44,627 nt of DNA from Candidatus Gastranaerophilales bacterium (GTDB taxonomy: Bacteria; Cyanobacteriota; Vampirovibrionia; Gastranaerophilales; Gastranaerophilaceae). This document shows, in pieces, positions 13,984 through 23,300 of this stretch. The translations under genes and the position numbers were made by a program. Each line of letters starts with the position of its first letter. Position 1 is the first letter of the stretch. The notes below the pieces were generated by a model. It was not told the origin of the DNA and did not search any database. It was given only the letters and a program-made list of their open reading frames with translations. The stretch covers positions 1 to 44,627 of the forward strand of contig CALVBB010000018.1 of NCBI GenBank assembly GCA_944325705.1. Reading direction: 5' to 3'.

Positions 13984-14849
13984 TGGTAAAAAAAATTAGC
14001 GTAAACACTATCCGGAAATACAAAAATAACGGAGAAAAATTTTCAGTTCTTACGGCTTATGACTATTCAACCGCAAAATATATAGATGAAGCCGGTATTG
14101 ATATAATTTTAATCGGCGACAGCCTTGCAATGACAGCACTCGGATATGAAAACACCAACGCTGTCAGCGTTGAGGAGATGGAAATCTTTACCCGAGCAGT
14201 TTCAAGAGGAACTCAGCATGCGATGGTAATTACAGATATGCCGTTTATGAGTTACCACAAGAGAGAAGCCGAAGCAGTAGAAAATTGCGGAAGAATGATA
14301 AAAGCCGGCGCAAACGGTGTTAAAATAGAAGGGGCCTCCGATTATATTATAAAAGTTATAAAACACATAACAGAAGTCGGGATTCCGGTAATGGGGCATA
14401 TTGGCTTTACCCCGCAATTTTTGAACGCAATAGGCGGCTACAATATTCAGGGAAAAACTTACGAAACAACGTTAGAACTTCTGGAACAGGCTAAAAAACT
14501 TGAACAGGCAGGCGTATTTTCAATAGTGCTGGAAATGCTTCCGGAAGAAAGCGCTCAATATATAACCGGAAGATTAAACGTTCCGACTATCTCATGCGGG
14601 GCCGGAAGATACTGCGATGCGCAGGTTTTAGTCTGTGATGACCTATTCGGAAAATTTTCAGATTTCAAACCGAAATTCGCAAGAAAATACGGTGATATGA
14701 AATCTTTAATCTTAAAGTGTGCAAAACAGTATAACGACGATGTCAAAAGCGGCAAATTCCCGTTAGAAGAAGAAGTTTTCAAACTCGGAGAAGATGAAGT
14801 AAAACGATTAAATGCACATGAAGGAGAGAATACGAATTCTCTTCACTAA
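13983..14849 (+). CDS. panB: 3-methyl-2-oxobutanoate hydroxymethyltransferase
   Basis: A 288-aa PanB, the first committed step of pantothenate synthesis: it transfers a hydroxymethyl group from methylene-tetrahydrofolate to 2-oxoisovalerate. Family signatures are VLTAYDYSTAKYID, IILIGDSLAMTALGYENT, ITDMPFMSY, VKIEGAS, VMGHIGFTPQ and TISCGAGRYCDAQVLVCDD. TAATG overlap with yvcK indicates coupled translation; panC follows after 21 bases. The usual Gly-Ile-Gly-Ala of the later motif reads SCGAG here. Confidence 0.96.
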   Translation: MVKKISVNTIRKYKNNGEKFSVLTAYDYSTAKYIDEAGIDIILIGDSLAMTALGYENTNAVSVEEMEIFTRAVSRGTQHAMVITDMPFMSYHKREAEAVENCGRMIKAGANGVKIEGASDYIIKVIKHITEVGIPVMGHIGFTPQFLNAIGGYNIQGKTYETTLELLEQAKKLEQAGVFSIVLEMLPEESAQYITGRLNVPTISCGAGRYCDAQVLVCDDLFGKFSDFKPKFARKYGDMKSLILKCAKQYNDDVKSGKFPLEEEVFKLGEDEVKRLNAHEGENTNSLH

Positions 14850-14870
14850 CAACAAAAAGAAGGTGTAGAA

Positions 14871-15722
14871 ATGATTATCTATAAAATTAAAGAATTAAGA
14901 GAGCAGATAAAAGAATGGAAGAAACAGGGACTTACAGTGGGGCTTGTGCCTACAATGGGGGCACTTCACGCCGGACACTTAAGCCTTATAAAAAAAAGTG
15001 TTGAAAAATGCGACAGAACAGTTGTATCGGTTTTCGTAAATCCAATACAATTTTGTCCAGGAGAAGATTTAGACAAATATCCGAGAACTCTCGATGCTGA
15101 TGAAAAATTATGCAATGATGCCGGTGTAAACATTGTTTTTGCTCCGTCACCAGAGGAAATGTACGGTCAGGGTCATATTTTATCCAACGACTTTCTTACT
15201 TATGTAATCCCGCCTTACTTCTACGTGAACAAGCTCTGCGGCAAATCCCGCGTCGGGCACTTTGACGGAGTTTGTACAGTTGTTAACAAATTATTTAACA
15301 TTGTTCAGCCTGATTTTGCATTTTTTGGTGAAAAGGACAGGCAGCAGTTAATAATTCTTAAAAAAATGGTTAACGATTTAAACATTCCGGTAGAAATAAT
15401 TCCATGTCCTATAGTCCGCGAGGAAAGCGGATTAGCGCTCAGTTCAAGAAACAAATATTTAACAGAAACAGGGAAAGAGGATGCACTTGCATTGAGCAGG
15501 ATTTTATTTAATATAAAAATGTGTTATAATAAAGGAATAAAAGACGTAAAGGCTTTAAAAGAAACCGCATACGGCTTTTTGAACAATAATCATGCTCTTG
15601 AATATCTGGAATTTAGAGACAAAAATACGCTTGAAGAAAAGCTTACCGCAGATGAAGATACACTTGTGTTTATCGCAGCAAGAGTTGAGAATGTACGATT
15701 AATAGATAATATAGCATTATAA
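14871..15722 (+). CDS. panC: pantothenate synthetase
   Basis: A 283-aa PanC; it joins pantoate and beta-alanine with ATP to make pantothenate. The HIGH-type motif occurs in VPTMGALHAGHLSLIKK, followed by VSVFVNPIQF, DGVCTVVNKLFNIVQPDFAFFGEKDRQQ split over the centre, and the KMSKS-like LALSSRNKYL. The Shine-Dalgarno AGAAGG lies upstream. No panD is visible in the window. It forms an operon with panB and the next membrane-protein gene. Confidence 0.96.
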   Translation: MIIYKIKELREQIKEWKKQGLTVGLVPTMGALHAGHLSLIKKSVEKCDRTVVSVFVNPIQFCPGEDLDKYPRTLDADEKLCNDAGVNIVFAPSPEEMYGQGHILSNDFLTYVIPPYFYVNKLCGKSRVGHFDGVCTVVNKLFNIVQPDFAFFGEKDRQQLIILKKMVNDLNIPVEIIPCPIVREESGLALSSRNKYLTETGKEDALALSRILFNIKMCYNKGIKDVKALKETAYGFLNNNHALEYLEFRDKNTLEEKLTADEDTLVFIAARVENVRLIDNIAL

Positions 15723-15732
15723 GAGGATTTTA

Positions 15733-16656
15733 ATGGCCAAAGGGTTGGAACACACTAAAAAACTGTTTAAACTTACCGAACATTTGACTGTCATACTACA
15801 ATTTACAGCAATATTGCTGATTTTTATAGTATCTCTTTACTGGTTCTTTAGTTTAATAGGCAGTCATATTTTTAGCTTTATGGATCCGTTCATTAACGTC
15901 ATTCAAAAAATGATGGAAACCCAGTTCGGCGAAGAATTGAAAAAAGGTAAAGAAGGTCTTGACGGTTCTTTATTCGTTTTTATAATGCTGGTTTTGACCC
16001 TGCTTTACATACTTTCACAGGTTAAAATATTTATCAAATATTCAATGGAATCCCTTGACAGAAAAATCAAAATTGCAAAACAGGAAGAAGAAAAACGCTT
16101 TAACCTCCAGCTAAAAGCCGAAGCGCATAAGGCAATCCTTGAATATAAAAATATTGTCCTTCTTGTAAAAATATCTCTAAAACCTCTTATCAAAGATGCC
16201 TATCTTGCACAATACATGGATCAGAAGGTTGATAAAAAACAGGAAGATGCTGCGCTTGTTCTGTTTTACAATTTGATGAAAGCGGCTGAAGATTGTAATT
16301 TTTCTAAAGACAACAGCACGCTTATTATTACATGCAAGAAGTTTGAAAGAATTGATAATATTTTAAATACACTGACTATGGCACTAGACAAACTTAAAAT
16401 AGATTTGAAAGCAAAAAAACTTCTCATAAACGCCAACATTGCAATTGATGTTTACACAGATAAAGTGTTGTTAAAAGATGTTTATGCAGACATAAAAACA
16501 CTTCTGAAACTTAATATTCCAAATGAAATTCTCTGCTACGGAAACTTCTGCAATCGTTACGAACTGGTTCAAAAACCACAATTTGAAGCCTATTTAAAAG
16601 GTACTTACGATATTACAGAAGATGAAAATGTCTGGGCTTTAGTTAAGAAAAATTAA
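15733..16656 (+). CDS. two-helix membrane protein of unknown function
   Basis: Not recognised. 307 aa with two strong transmembrane helices (about residues 18-44 and 77-95). A charged, coiled-coil-like segment follows (RKIKIAKQEEEKRFNLQ), then a mostly helical cytoplasmic or periplasmic domain of about 190 residues without known motifs. The start has AAGAGGAT upstream and the gap to panC is 10 bases, so it belongs to the pan operon transcriptionally. Nothing links it to pantothenate chemically. Confidence 0.8.
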   Translation: MAKGLEHTKKLFKLTEHLTVILQFTAILLIFIVSLYWFFSLIGSHIFSFMDPFINVIQKMMETQFGEELKKGKEGLDGSLFVFIMLVLTLLYILSQVKIFIKYSMESLDRKIKIAKQEEEKRFNLQLKAEAHKAILEYKNIVLLVKISLKPLIKDAYLAQYMDQKVDKKQEDAALVLFYNLMKAAEDCNFSKDNSTLIITCKKFERIDNILNTLTMALDKLKIDLKAKKLLINANIAIDVYTDKVLLKDVYADIKTLLKLNIPNEILCYGNFCNRYELVQKPQFEAYLKGTYDITEDENVWALVKKN

Positions 16657-16664
16657 GAAAATAC

Positions 16665-16695
16665 TTGATAAAAAAAAATTTTTTGATACCATAAT
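16665..16695 (+). promoter_or_regulatory. candidate promoter of the rplJ-rplL unit
   Basis: TTGATA (16665-16670) and CATAAT (16690-16695) with a 19-nt spacer that includes an A8T6 run. The spacing is longer than ideal, so this is a tentative call. Confidence 0.4.
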
Positions 16696-16699
16696 AATG

Positions 16700-17000
16700 T
16701 AAACCGCAGACAATTAGTCCGTCGGGGGCTGGGCAGACCGGATGTCCACACTGAAGGCGCACCGGATGTGTTCACTAAAGGTGACCGGAGATAGACAGAA
16801 CGGGTCGGAATTCTGTTCCGGAAGTAGTCTAAATACATCCCCTTACGGTTAAATGGTAAAACAGCTAATCGAGGTTGCATCAGTCATTATAATAATACTA
16901 TTTTGCCTGTGTAATTTTGCGGTTCCGGATACTGGATAAGCAAAATTTTTTAGTGTTCGGGCAAAACAAGGTCGATAAAACAAGTTACAAATAAAAAGGA
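16700..17000 (+). promoter_or_regulatory. long 5' leader of rplJ (L10 leader-like)
   Basis: About 300 bases between the promoter and rplJ with no believable ORF. It is rich in repeated CCGGA/ACCGGA words (about 16738, 16762, 16783 and 16818) that can pair with each other and with CCGTCGGGGG. Leaders of this size before rplJ commonly bind L10 or the L10-L12 complex to repress the operon; this is family knowledge applied by position. An independent look for the L10-leader kink-turn is required to settle it. Confidence 0.55.
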
Positions 17001-17006
17001 GCAAAA

Positions 17007-17537
17007 ATGTCAACAAAAGCATTCAAATCTGAAAAAATAGATGCAATGAAAGCTAAATTTGAAAAAGCTCAGGTAGCAGTTGTAACAGAGTATAAAGGAT
17101 ATTCGGTAGAAGAAATTACAAACCTCAGACGCAATCTTCAAAAAGAAGGCGGCGACTACACCGTAACAAAAAATACTTTAGCAAAAATTGCTATCAAAGG
17201 CACTGAATTTGAAGCGCTTGCTGATCTTTGCAAAGGCCCTGTGGCTGTTGCCTTCGGGTTTGAAGATCAAGTTAGCCCTGCTAAAATTGTATCTAAATTT
17301 ATTAAAGATACTAAAAAAGGCGAAATCTTAGGTGCTGTTCTTGACGGCAAACTTTTGTCAGTAGAAGAAACAAAAGCACTTGCAAATCTTCCATCCAAAG
17401 AAGAACTTTACGCCAAAATGCTCGGTTCTATCAATTCACCTGCATCAGGTATTGTCGGAGCTGTTAACGCAGTTATGGCATCGCTTACCCGCGCTGTTGC
17501 AGCTGTTAGAGATCAGAAAGAAAAAGCCGCAGCTTAG
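17007..17537 (+). CDS. rplJ: 50S ribosomal protein L10
   Basis: A 176-aa L10, the base of the ribosomal stalk that binds 23S rRNA and L7/L12 dimers. Typical parts are VVTEYKGYSVEEITNLRR, the TVTKNTLAKIA segment, and a C-terminal alpha helix (about residues 140-176) that carries the L12-binding repeats. AAAGGAG stands 7 bases before the ATG. It sits far from rplK-rplA (37991-39373), unlike the usual arrangement. Confidence 0.97.
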   Translation: MSTKAFKSEKIDAMKAKFEKAQVAVVTEYKGYSVEEITNLRRNLQKEGGDYTVTKNTLAKIAIKGTEFEALADLCKGPVAVAFGFEDQVSPAKIVSKFIKDTKKGEILGAVLDGKLLSVEETKALANLPSKEELYAKMLGSINSPASGIVGAVNAVMASLTRAVAAVRDQKEKAAA

Positions 17538-17637
17538 TTATAGTTCTGCCGGTCAGAGTGTATAAAAGACGGGAAACGGCTGGAACAACCGAAAAATTAC
17601 GTACAAAAAACAAAAAATAATTAAAGGAGAAAAAATA

Positions 17638-18015
17638 ATGAGCAACGTAGAATCAATCTTAGAATCAATTGAAAAATTAACTTTGTTAGAAGCAGCTGAA
17701 TTAGTAAAAGCTATGGAAGAAAAATTCGGCGTATCAGCAGCAGCTCCAGTAGCAGTTGCAGCAGCAGCTCCGGCAGCAGCAGGCGAAGCCGCAGCTGAAG
17801 AAGCTTCTGAAGTAAGCGTAATCTTAACTTCTGCAGGCGCTAACAAAATCGCTGTATTGAAAGAAGTAAGAGCTATCACAGGTCTTGGTTTGAAAGAAGC
17901 TAAAGACTTAGTTGACGGCGCACCAAAACCTGTAAAAGAAGGCATCAAAAAAGAAGATGCTGAAGCTATCAAAAAACAGCTTGAAGCTGCAGGCGCTACA
18001 GTTGAAGTTAAGTAG
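17638..18015 (+). CDS. rplL: 50S ribosomal protein L7/L12
   Basis: A 125-aa L7/L12: N-terminal dimerisation domain (residues 1-37), an Ala/Pro-rich hinge (about 38-57, [15 protein letters not shown]) and the C-terminal factor-binding domain with [20 protein letters not shown] and the [11 protein letters not shown] loop. AAAGGAG is 8 bases upstream. rpoB, its usual downstream neighbour, does not follow; a terminator at 18130 ends the unit. Confidence 0.98.
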   Translation: MSNVESILESIEKLTLLEAAELVKAMEEKFGVSAAAPVAVAAAAPAAAGEAAAEEASEVSVILTSAGANKIAVLKEVRAITGLGLKEAKDLVDGAPKPVKEGIKKEDAEAIKKQLEAAGATVEVK

Positions 18016-18129
18016 CGGATTTTGTGTAGAGTGAAACGAACGTAGTGAGTGGAACTCGAAATTGCGAGGACATTAGCGAATGACAGCGTTAGCGTAATGA
18101 GCGGTTTGTCTGAGTGGAACAAAAATTAA

Positions 18130-18160
18130 AGAGGGCTCTTGTTTTTCAAGGGCTCTTTTT
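18130..18160 (+). terminator. terminator of rplJ-rplL
   Basis: A 12-bp stem with three G-U pairs (AGAGGGCTCTTG with CAAGGGCTCTTT), T5 loop and downstream T-run. The 110 bases between rplL and this stem have the patterned GAACG/TAGCG composition seen in other spacers here. Confidence 0.75.
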
Positions 18161-18188
18161 ATATACTGATTAACAAAAAGGAGTTTAC

Positions 18189-18560
18189 ATGAAAAAATTA
18201 CTTAGCTTTCTATTAACACTGCTTGCTGCCGGCTCTTATGTATCAGCGGCAGAATTTTCAGATGAGTTTGCCAAAAATCTCTTAACCTGTACAGAATATT
18301 CTGAAAACGCCAGCAGTATCTCCGGTATAGATAAAGGTAAATGCGTTATGAATGCGGAATATTATACATGCCGGCTGTCATCATCTCAGGCTGAGGCCAT
18401 TAGTCGTGCAATTACAACATATAATAAACGGATAAAAGAAGAAGGATTTTCTTACAACGCCTACAAAAAACAGATGATGGTGTTTAACAAATACATCAAT
18501 AACCCGAAAGTCTGCACCTCAAACGCCAACACAAACTTCACAATGCCAAAAACTAAATAG
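18189..18560 (+). CDS. small secreted cysteine-containing protein
   Basis: Not recognised. 123 aa with a clear signal peptide (MKKLLSFLLTLLAAGSYVSA, cleavage after about residue 20) and four further Cys spaced as in the protein at 19349-19768: both show C.EYSE/C.PYTE, GKC, a YYTC/NTTC element and end NNPKVCTSN/NNPAVCTSN. They are therefore paralogs, exported and probably disulphide-bonded. AAAAAGGAG lies upstream. Function unknown; an envelope or secreted role is inferred from the signal peptide. Confidence 0.8.
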   Translation: MKKLLSFLLTLLAAGSYVSAAEFSDEFAKNLLTCTEYSENASSISGIDKGKCVMNAEYYTCRLSSSQAEAISRAITTYNKRIKEEGFSYNAYKKQMMVFNKYINNPKVCTSNANTNFTMPKTK

Positions 18561-18744
18561 TAAATAAAAACAAATCCTGAATACTCATCTCAAAAGCATT
18601 TGCTATACTTTCCAGATTTTTAACGGTAATATTAGTTTCACCGCGCTCAACAAGTCCTATAAAATTTCTGTTCAGATTTGAAAGTTCGGCAAGTTTTTCC
18701 TGCGAAAGATTCCTCTTCTGTCTTTCAATTCGTATTTTATATCC
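18553..18744 (-). pseudogene. XRE-family regulator remnant without a start codon
   Basis: The minus strand reads GYKIRIERQKRNLSQEKLAE, then NRNFIGLVERGETNITVKN and ends QDLFLFTI, a clear Cro/cI-type helix-turn-helix. The codon directly before GYK is TAG and no ATG, GTG or TTG follows before the domain, so the gene seems to have lost its start or gained a stop; a rare start codon is the alternative. Its 3' end overlaps the end of the secreted-protein gene by 8 bases. Confidence 0.65.
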
Positions 18745-18864
18745 CTATTTCAATACAGTATCAGTGACAATCTACCTAATATAGAGTGGGTATTATGACT
18801 AATATAATAGGCTATTATTTGGACTAATAATATTGTTATTTAAAGAAAAAGGAGTATCTGGAAA

Positions 18865-19284
18865 ATGAGTTTAAAAAACATTCTAATCGTTTTAGCCTGT
18901 GTAGGATTTTTTATTTTTTCAATACAACTGATGAAAGGAAAGCATCCTAAAGGAACCCCTACAGGAGCGTATGCTTGTAATTTTACAAACAGCCGCGGAT
19001 TTGATACTTATGTGAACTATACGCCTGGCATATCTGCAGAAGATGAGTGCAGCTGGCACAAAAGCTTTGGGGAAGACAGCTACAATGAATGTCTTAATGA
19101 ATTTAAAGAAAAAGAGAACGCTTATAAAGCCGGAAAATGCAAGCCTGTATATAAACACACCCGTATTGAAGGCTACACTTCATGCGATGTAGAATTTACA
19201 GATGAACGTTACACTCAAATCAGCTGCAGCGGCTCGCAATCCGAAAAATTAAGAAAGAAAGTACAAAAATTATATAGTAAATAA
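18865..19284 (+). CDS. small membrane-anchored or secreted Cys-rich protein
   Basis: Not recognised. 139 aa with an N-terminal hydrophobic segment (residues 4-22, ILIVLACVGFFIFSIQL) that can act as signal anchor, followed by a hydrophilic domain with six Cys (ACNF, DECSW, NECL, GKC, TSCD, ISCS). It lies between two related secreted proteins but does not share their NNP-VCTSN ending. AAAAGGAG stands 12 bases before the ATG. Two GACTAATA words lie upstream at 18797 and 18821. Confidence 0.75.
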   Translation: MSLKNILIVLACVGFFIFSIQLMKGKHPKGTPTGAYACNFTNSRGFDTYVNYTPGISAEDECSWHKSFGEDSYNECLNEFKEKENAYKAGKCKPVYKHTRIEGYTSCDVEFTDERYTQISCSGSQSEKLRKKVQKLYSK

Positions 19285-19293
19285 TTATAATTC

Positions 19294-19322
19294 TTGATAA
19301 ATTCTCAAAAATGTACTATTAT
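19294..19322 (+). promoter_or_regulatory. sigma70-type promoter of the 19349 gene
   Basis: TTGATA (19294-19299), 17-nt spacer, TATTAT (19317-19322), followed by an AAAGGAG Shine-Dalgarno before the ATG at 19349. Confidence 0.65.
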
Positions 19323-19348
19323 TAACCTGATTAAGAAAGGAGAGCAAT

Positions 19349-19768
19349 ATGAAAACAACTAATGTAATAATTGGTATGCTGGGTGTGGGAGCAATACTCC
19401 TCGGCTATTATTCAACTGCCGGTATCAGTTTTGCAGGCGTAAACACATCCGATAAACTTTTCTCGGCAAAATTTGTGTCAAAACTTGACAAATGTCTGCC
19501 TTACACAGAAACAACCAAAGCATCTATCGGCAATATAACTTTAACAAATAAAATCGTAGGTAAACAGGACGGCAAATGTCAGGTTATATTGTACGGTAAT
19601 ACAACCTGCAACTTTAACAATGAACAAATTAAAGAAATAGCAGACAGCTATAAAGGCTCGGGAACAAATTCATACTCATCAGGCAGTGCGTCTGTAACTA
19701 CCACAGATCCCCTCTCCGCAACACTCGGTAAACTACTTAACAATCCTGCGGTGTGCACTTCAAATTAA
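19349..19768 (+). CDS. small secreted Cys-containing protein, paralog of 18189-18560
   Basis: 139 aa with an N-terminal hydrophobic export segment (residues 5-30) and the same Cys framework as the protein at 18189, including the NNPAVCTSN end. A Ser/Gly/Thr-rich low-complexity segment (about residues 107-122) is absent from the paralog. It has its own promoter. The last 4 bases overlap the convergent nuclease gene. Function unknown. Confidence 0.8.
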   Translation: MKTTNVIIGMLGVGAILLGYYSTAGISFAGVNTSDKLFSAKFVSKLDKCLPYTETTKASIGNITLTNKIVGKQDGKCQVILYGNTTCNFNNEQIKEIADSYKGSGTNSYSSGSASVTTTDPLSATLGKLLNNPAVCTSN

Positions 19769-20397
19769 ATATTACACAGCTTTGAATACTCGCAAAAACG
19801 GCATTTCTCCGAATTTTGCGGGTATTCTTCAGTTTTTGAAATAAATTCGCAGGCATTTTTAAGAGCGTTTTCATAAAGCTCCTTACGCTCCGGCGTCAAT
19901 TCGATTATGCAATTCTTATCATTTTTCAAATCTATGTAGATAAATTTCAATGAATTATATTTTTTAAGCCTACGCGCTGCACAGATTAAGTAAACCATTG
20001 TCTGAAAATCAGTTTCAGGATTTTTCGGGATAGCCCCTGTTTTATAGTCAAGTATAAAATAATCTTCTCCCTCCCGCATAAGAGCGTCAAGCCGACCTCC
20101 AACCCAGTATCCGCCAATTTTACAGGAAAGGTTATACTCTGATTTTACATAAGTTTTCTGAAAAAACTCGTTATCTAAAAGCTTATTCCACACCTTGAGT
20201 TCCTGCCCGCTCAAACCTTTAATAATTTTTGAAATATCATCCCCGCGGAGGTAATAGTTTGCAAGCGCATGAATTTTTTTACCCTTTTCAAAATACGATG
20301 CAGGCTGAGGAATTGAAAGGTTTTTTACATATTTAAGGTAATATCTGTAAGGACAGTCCGCAAAAGTCTTAAACATATTCGGCGAAAAACTAATCAT
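19765..20397 (-). CDS. PD-(D/E)XK nuclease with Cys cluster (Cas4/AddB-nuclease type)
   Basis: A 210-aa stand-alone nuclease of the RecB/Cas4 group. FSPNMFKTFADCPYRYYLKY holds the first Cys (15); GGRLDAL and ILDYKTG give the catalytic Asp, Asp and Lys; CRFCEYSKLC at the end gives three more Cys. Four Cys in this spacing bind a 4Fe-4S cluster in AddB and Cas4 relatives. Its start overlaps the helicase gene by 8 bases, so the two proteins are made together and very likely form one DNA end-processing machine. No cas gene or CRISPR array is in the window. Confidence 0.88.
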   Translation of the reverse strand: MISFSPNMFKTFADCPYRYYLKYVKNLSIPQPASYFEKGKKIHALANYYLRGDDISKIIKGLSGQELKVWNKLLDNEFFQKTYVKSEYNLSCKIGGYWVGGRLDALMREGEDYFILDYKTGAIPKNPETDFQTMVYLICAARRLKKYNSLKFIYIDLKNDKNCIIELTPERKELYENALKNACEFISKTEEYPQNSEKCRFCEYSKLCNI

Positions 20398-23300
20398 AAT
20401 TCACCTCCATCATATCAAAAATCATAGACGGCTCCTGTGATACAACTTTTTCAAAAGATTTTGCCTTTTTGGATACCGAAAAATAAAGTTTCCTTTTTGC
20501 TCTGGTAATTGCAACATACAAAAGCCTGAGGTTTTCCGCAACAAGCTCCTGCTTCATTTCGTATTCTGATTTCGGTTTGTAAGAAGGATTCAGACGTTTT
20601 ACATTTTCCATAAAGTCAGATGTTTTAAGTTTTATTTTATCAAAATCAATTGTAAGATTTTTCTCTGTCATCTCCGGCAGAAAAACATAATCAAACTCGT
20701 CACCTTTTGATTTGTGAAGCGTCATAATCTGGACTTTACCTTCCAGAAAACCTCTGTCGCTTTCATCTTCTTCCGAGAAAAATTTAAATCCGCTCAGACT
20801 GTTTTTTTTAGCAAGCTCTGCAAACCTTTCGACAATTTGCTCAAAACCTTTTGTATTTGTACTTATTCTTTTTATCAATGTTGAAATAAGGTAGATATTT
20901 GATTTTTCAATCTCACCTGTAAAATAATACAGCCCGATTTTTATAGCAAGTTCATCAACCGTAAGGTGCGGGAAATAGAGCCAGTAATTCAAATCCCAGT
21001 AAAACTGTTCCAGATACGGATTGTGTAAGTTATCACAGTCAATCTGCACAAACGGATTTTCATACTTTCTGATTTCAACGCCGAGCCGCTGCTTATAAAA
21101 TCCGAGTTCTGCGAGAATTTCGTAATTATCAGCAATCACCTCATTGTCAAAAGGTTTCAAAATCATACTTAAAACAGCATAAATTGCCCTGAAAATTGAC
21201 TTCTGCTCAAGGCATTCACTCCTCGTAATACTTTTTAAGCCGCTGTCATTAATAAACGCTGTCCACTGTGCAACCTGAAAATTATTTCTCAGAAGTATTC
21301 CGCATGTAGCTTTAGGATTTTTGCGGAAGGCATTTTTTATCTCTCGCAAAACAAAGTTGCGTTCTTCAAGCGGTTTTTCAAAAATATGACCAGACACAGC
21401 ATTTTCGCTCTCCGGATTCCTGCCCTCAACAGGATTCATCAGGATATGAAAAAACGCGTCTTTTGTTTCCTCTCTCATTTCAGAGGAGAGAAGAAGATTA
21501 TTCGCAAGCATCCACACATCTTTTGTGCAGCGCTGCGAACAGTTCATACTTACATTCTTACTCTCTGAAATAAATTTTCTGAAACCTTTGACATCAGCGT
21601 TAGTAAAAGTTGTTGTAATAGCCTGATTAATATCACCGCAGCGGATAAGATTTTTGTGTTTTGCGCTCAAAATATTAATTAACCGCTGCTGGATTGAAGA
21701 AGAATCTTGAGCTTCATCTTCAATAATATAAGCACACAAATCCTGATAATACCTCCGTATGTCCTCATTTTCTTCAAGCAGCCTCACAGATGAAATAAGC
21801 ATATCGTCATAGTCAATCAAATTTGCTTCCCGCAAAATCTGCTGATACCTTTCAAAAAACTCTTTAAACTTCTTAATTTTTGCATCTGAATACACTCCGT
21901 CCGCAGAAGCTTCCGGAGTGAATACTCCGCCGCCTATTTTAAAAACAGAAACCGCCCTGTCAAATTCATCTGTTTCATTTTTCTTCAATTTCATTTTTGT
22001 AGAGATTTCTCTGACTATTCTTGAACGCTGTGTATCATCGCAAATTTCAAAATCAGAAGACAGTCCGAGGCGTTCAAAGTTTCCGTTCTCTTTCAGAATT
22101 CTTAATGCAAGCCCGTGAATTGTACTGATATTCGGAAGCTGGTTTAAATTTTCTCTCACAGCCTTGATACGTTCGCGGAAATTTCTTGCGGCAGATTCCA
22201 TGTAAGTCATAACAAAAATATTTTCCGGATTTATACCTTTATCAAGGAGTTTGAGAATTAACGCAAGAAGAATAGTGGTTTTGCCGGCCCCCGGAACCGC
22301 AGAAATTGCCATCTGACCGCTTTCATATTCGAGTACCGGCTTCTGGTCATCACGCGGAACAATTGGGCGGACTTTGCCTGTATCATTCTGAACCTGCTGC
22401 AGCATCTCCTTATCCACTACAATATATTCTTCAATTCCGCCAAAATTTTCCACCCCGTTTCCGTCAAAAAGACTGGAATATGTAAAAATTTTCTCATCAG
22501 CGGCAAGGGTTAATTTTCTCAAAATTCTGGCTGTTTTTTCCCTGCCCAGTTCAATATTATCTTCAATAGTATACTCATCCTTGCTCCATCCGCGCTGGAA
22601 TACCCAGGCGTTATACAAAGGGCCGGTGTCTGATTTTATCCACTCATCGCTTGAAACATCAAGCCAGAATTGGTATTTTGTACGGATTTGATTATCAATA
22701 ATCTTCTGCGGCGTACCGACAGCAAGCTGCCTCTCACCGATTTCAAGAATTGAATAAGGGTTTTCAGAAATAATCGAGTTTTCGATACGGGTTAAAATTT
22801 CTTCCTTCCTTTTTAAAACCTCCGCTCCGAAAATATTCTCAAAATCCTGAAGCTGTTTTATAAAAAAGTTAAACTTATTCAACTGAACAGCATCAACAGA
22901 AGTGAGTTCTGCAAGTTCATTGTAAATTTCAAAAACCTGCTCGGAAAGTTTTGCCCCGTCGGCTGCGAATTTCGCGACAAGTTCCCTTAATTTCTGATAT
23001 TTCAAATTGTGCTCTTCCGAAGCAAACTCAAAATCAGCAAGTTCTCCTGTGCGGTCAAAATAAGCGAGCACCTCCCGGCAGTATTTAAGAGGAATCCCAA
23101 GGAAATTAGTTAATACAGGACGCAGGTCAAATTCGGTAAGCTTTTCCCTCAAAGAAGTATTTAGTTTCAAAATAGTAACCGCCGAAAGCACAAGCGGATT
23201 TTGAATAAGTTTTTCGCTGCCTGACAAAAATAAAAGTTCTGCCTGCTTATTAAGATTTTCCTTCAAGCTGAACTTCAACATCTCGTCAATCACCGGAGTA

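Noticed and set aside
17553-18122. 189-aa minus-strand ORF over rplL
   Set aside because: Shadow of the Ala-rich rplL gene; rplL is certain.
19765-20397. Cas4 of a CRISPR system
   Set aside because: No repeats with regular spacers and no other cas genes; the overlap with the helicase gene explains it better as a recombination nuclease.
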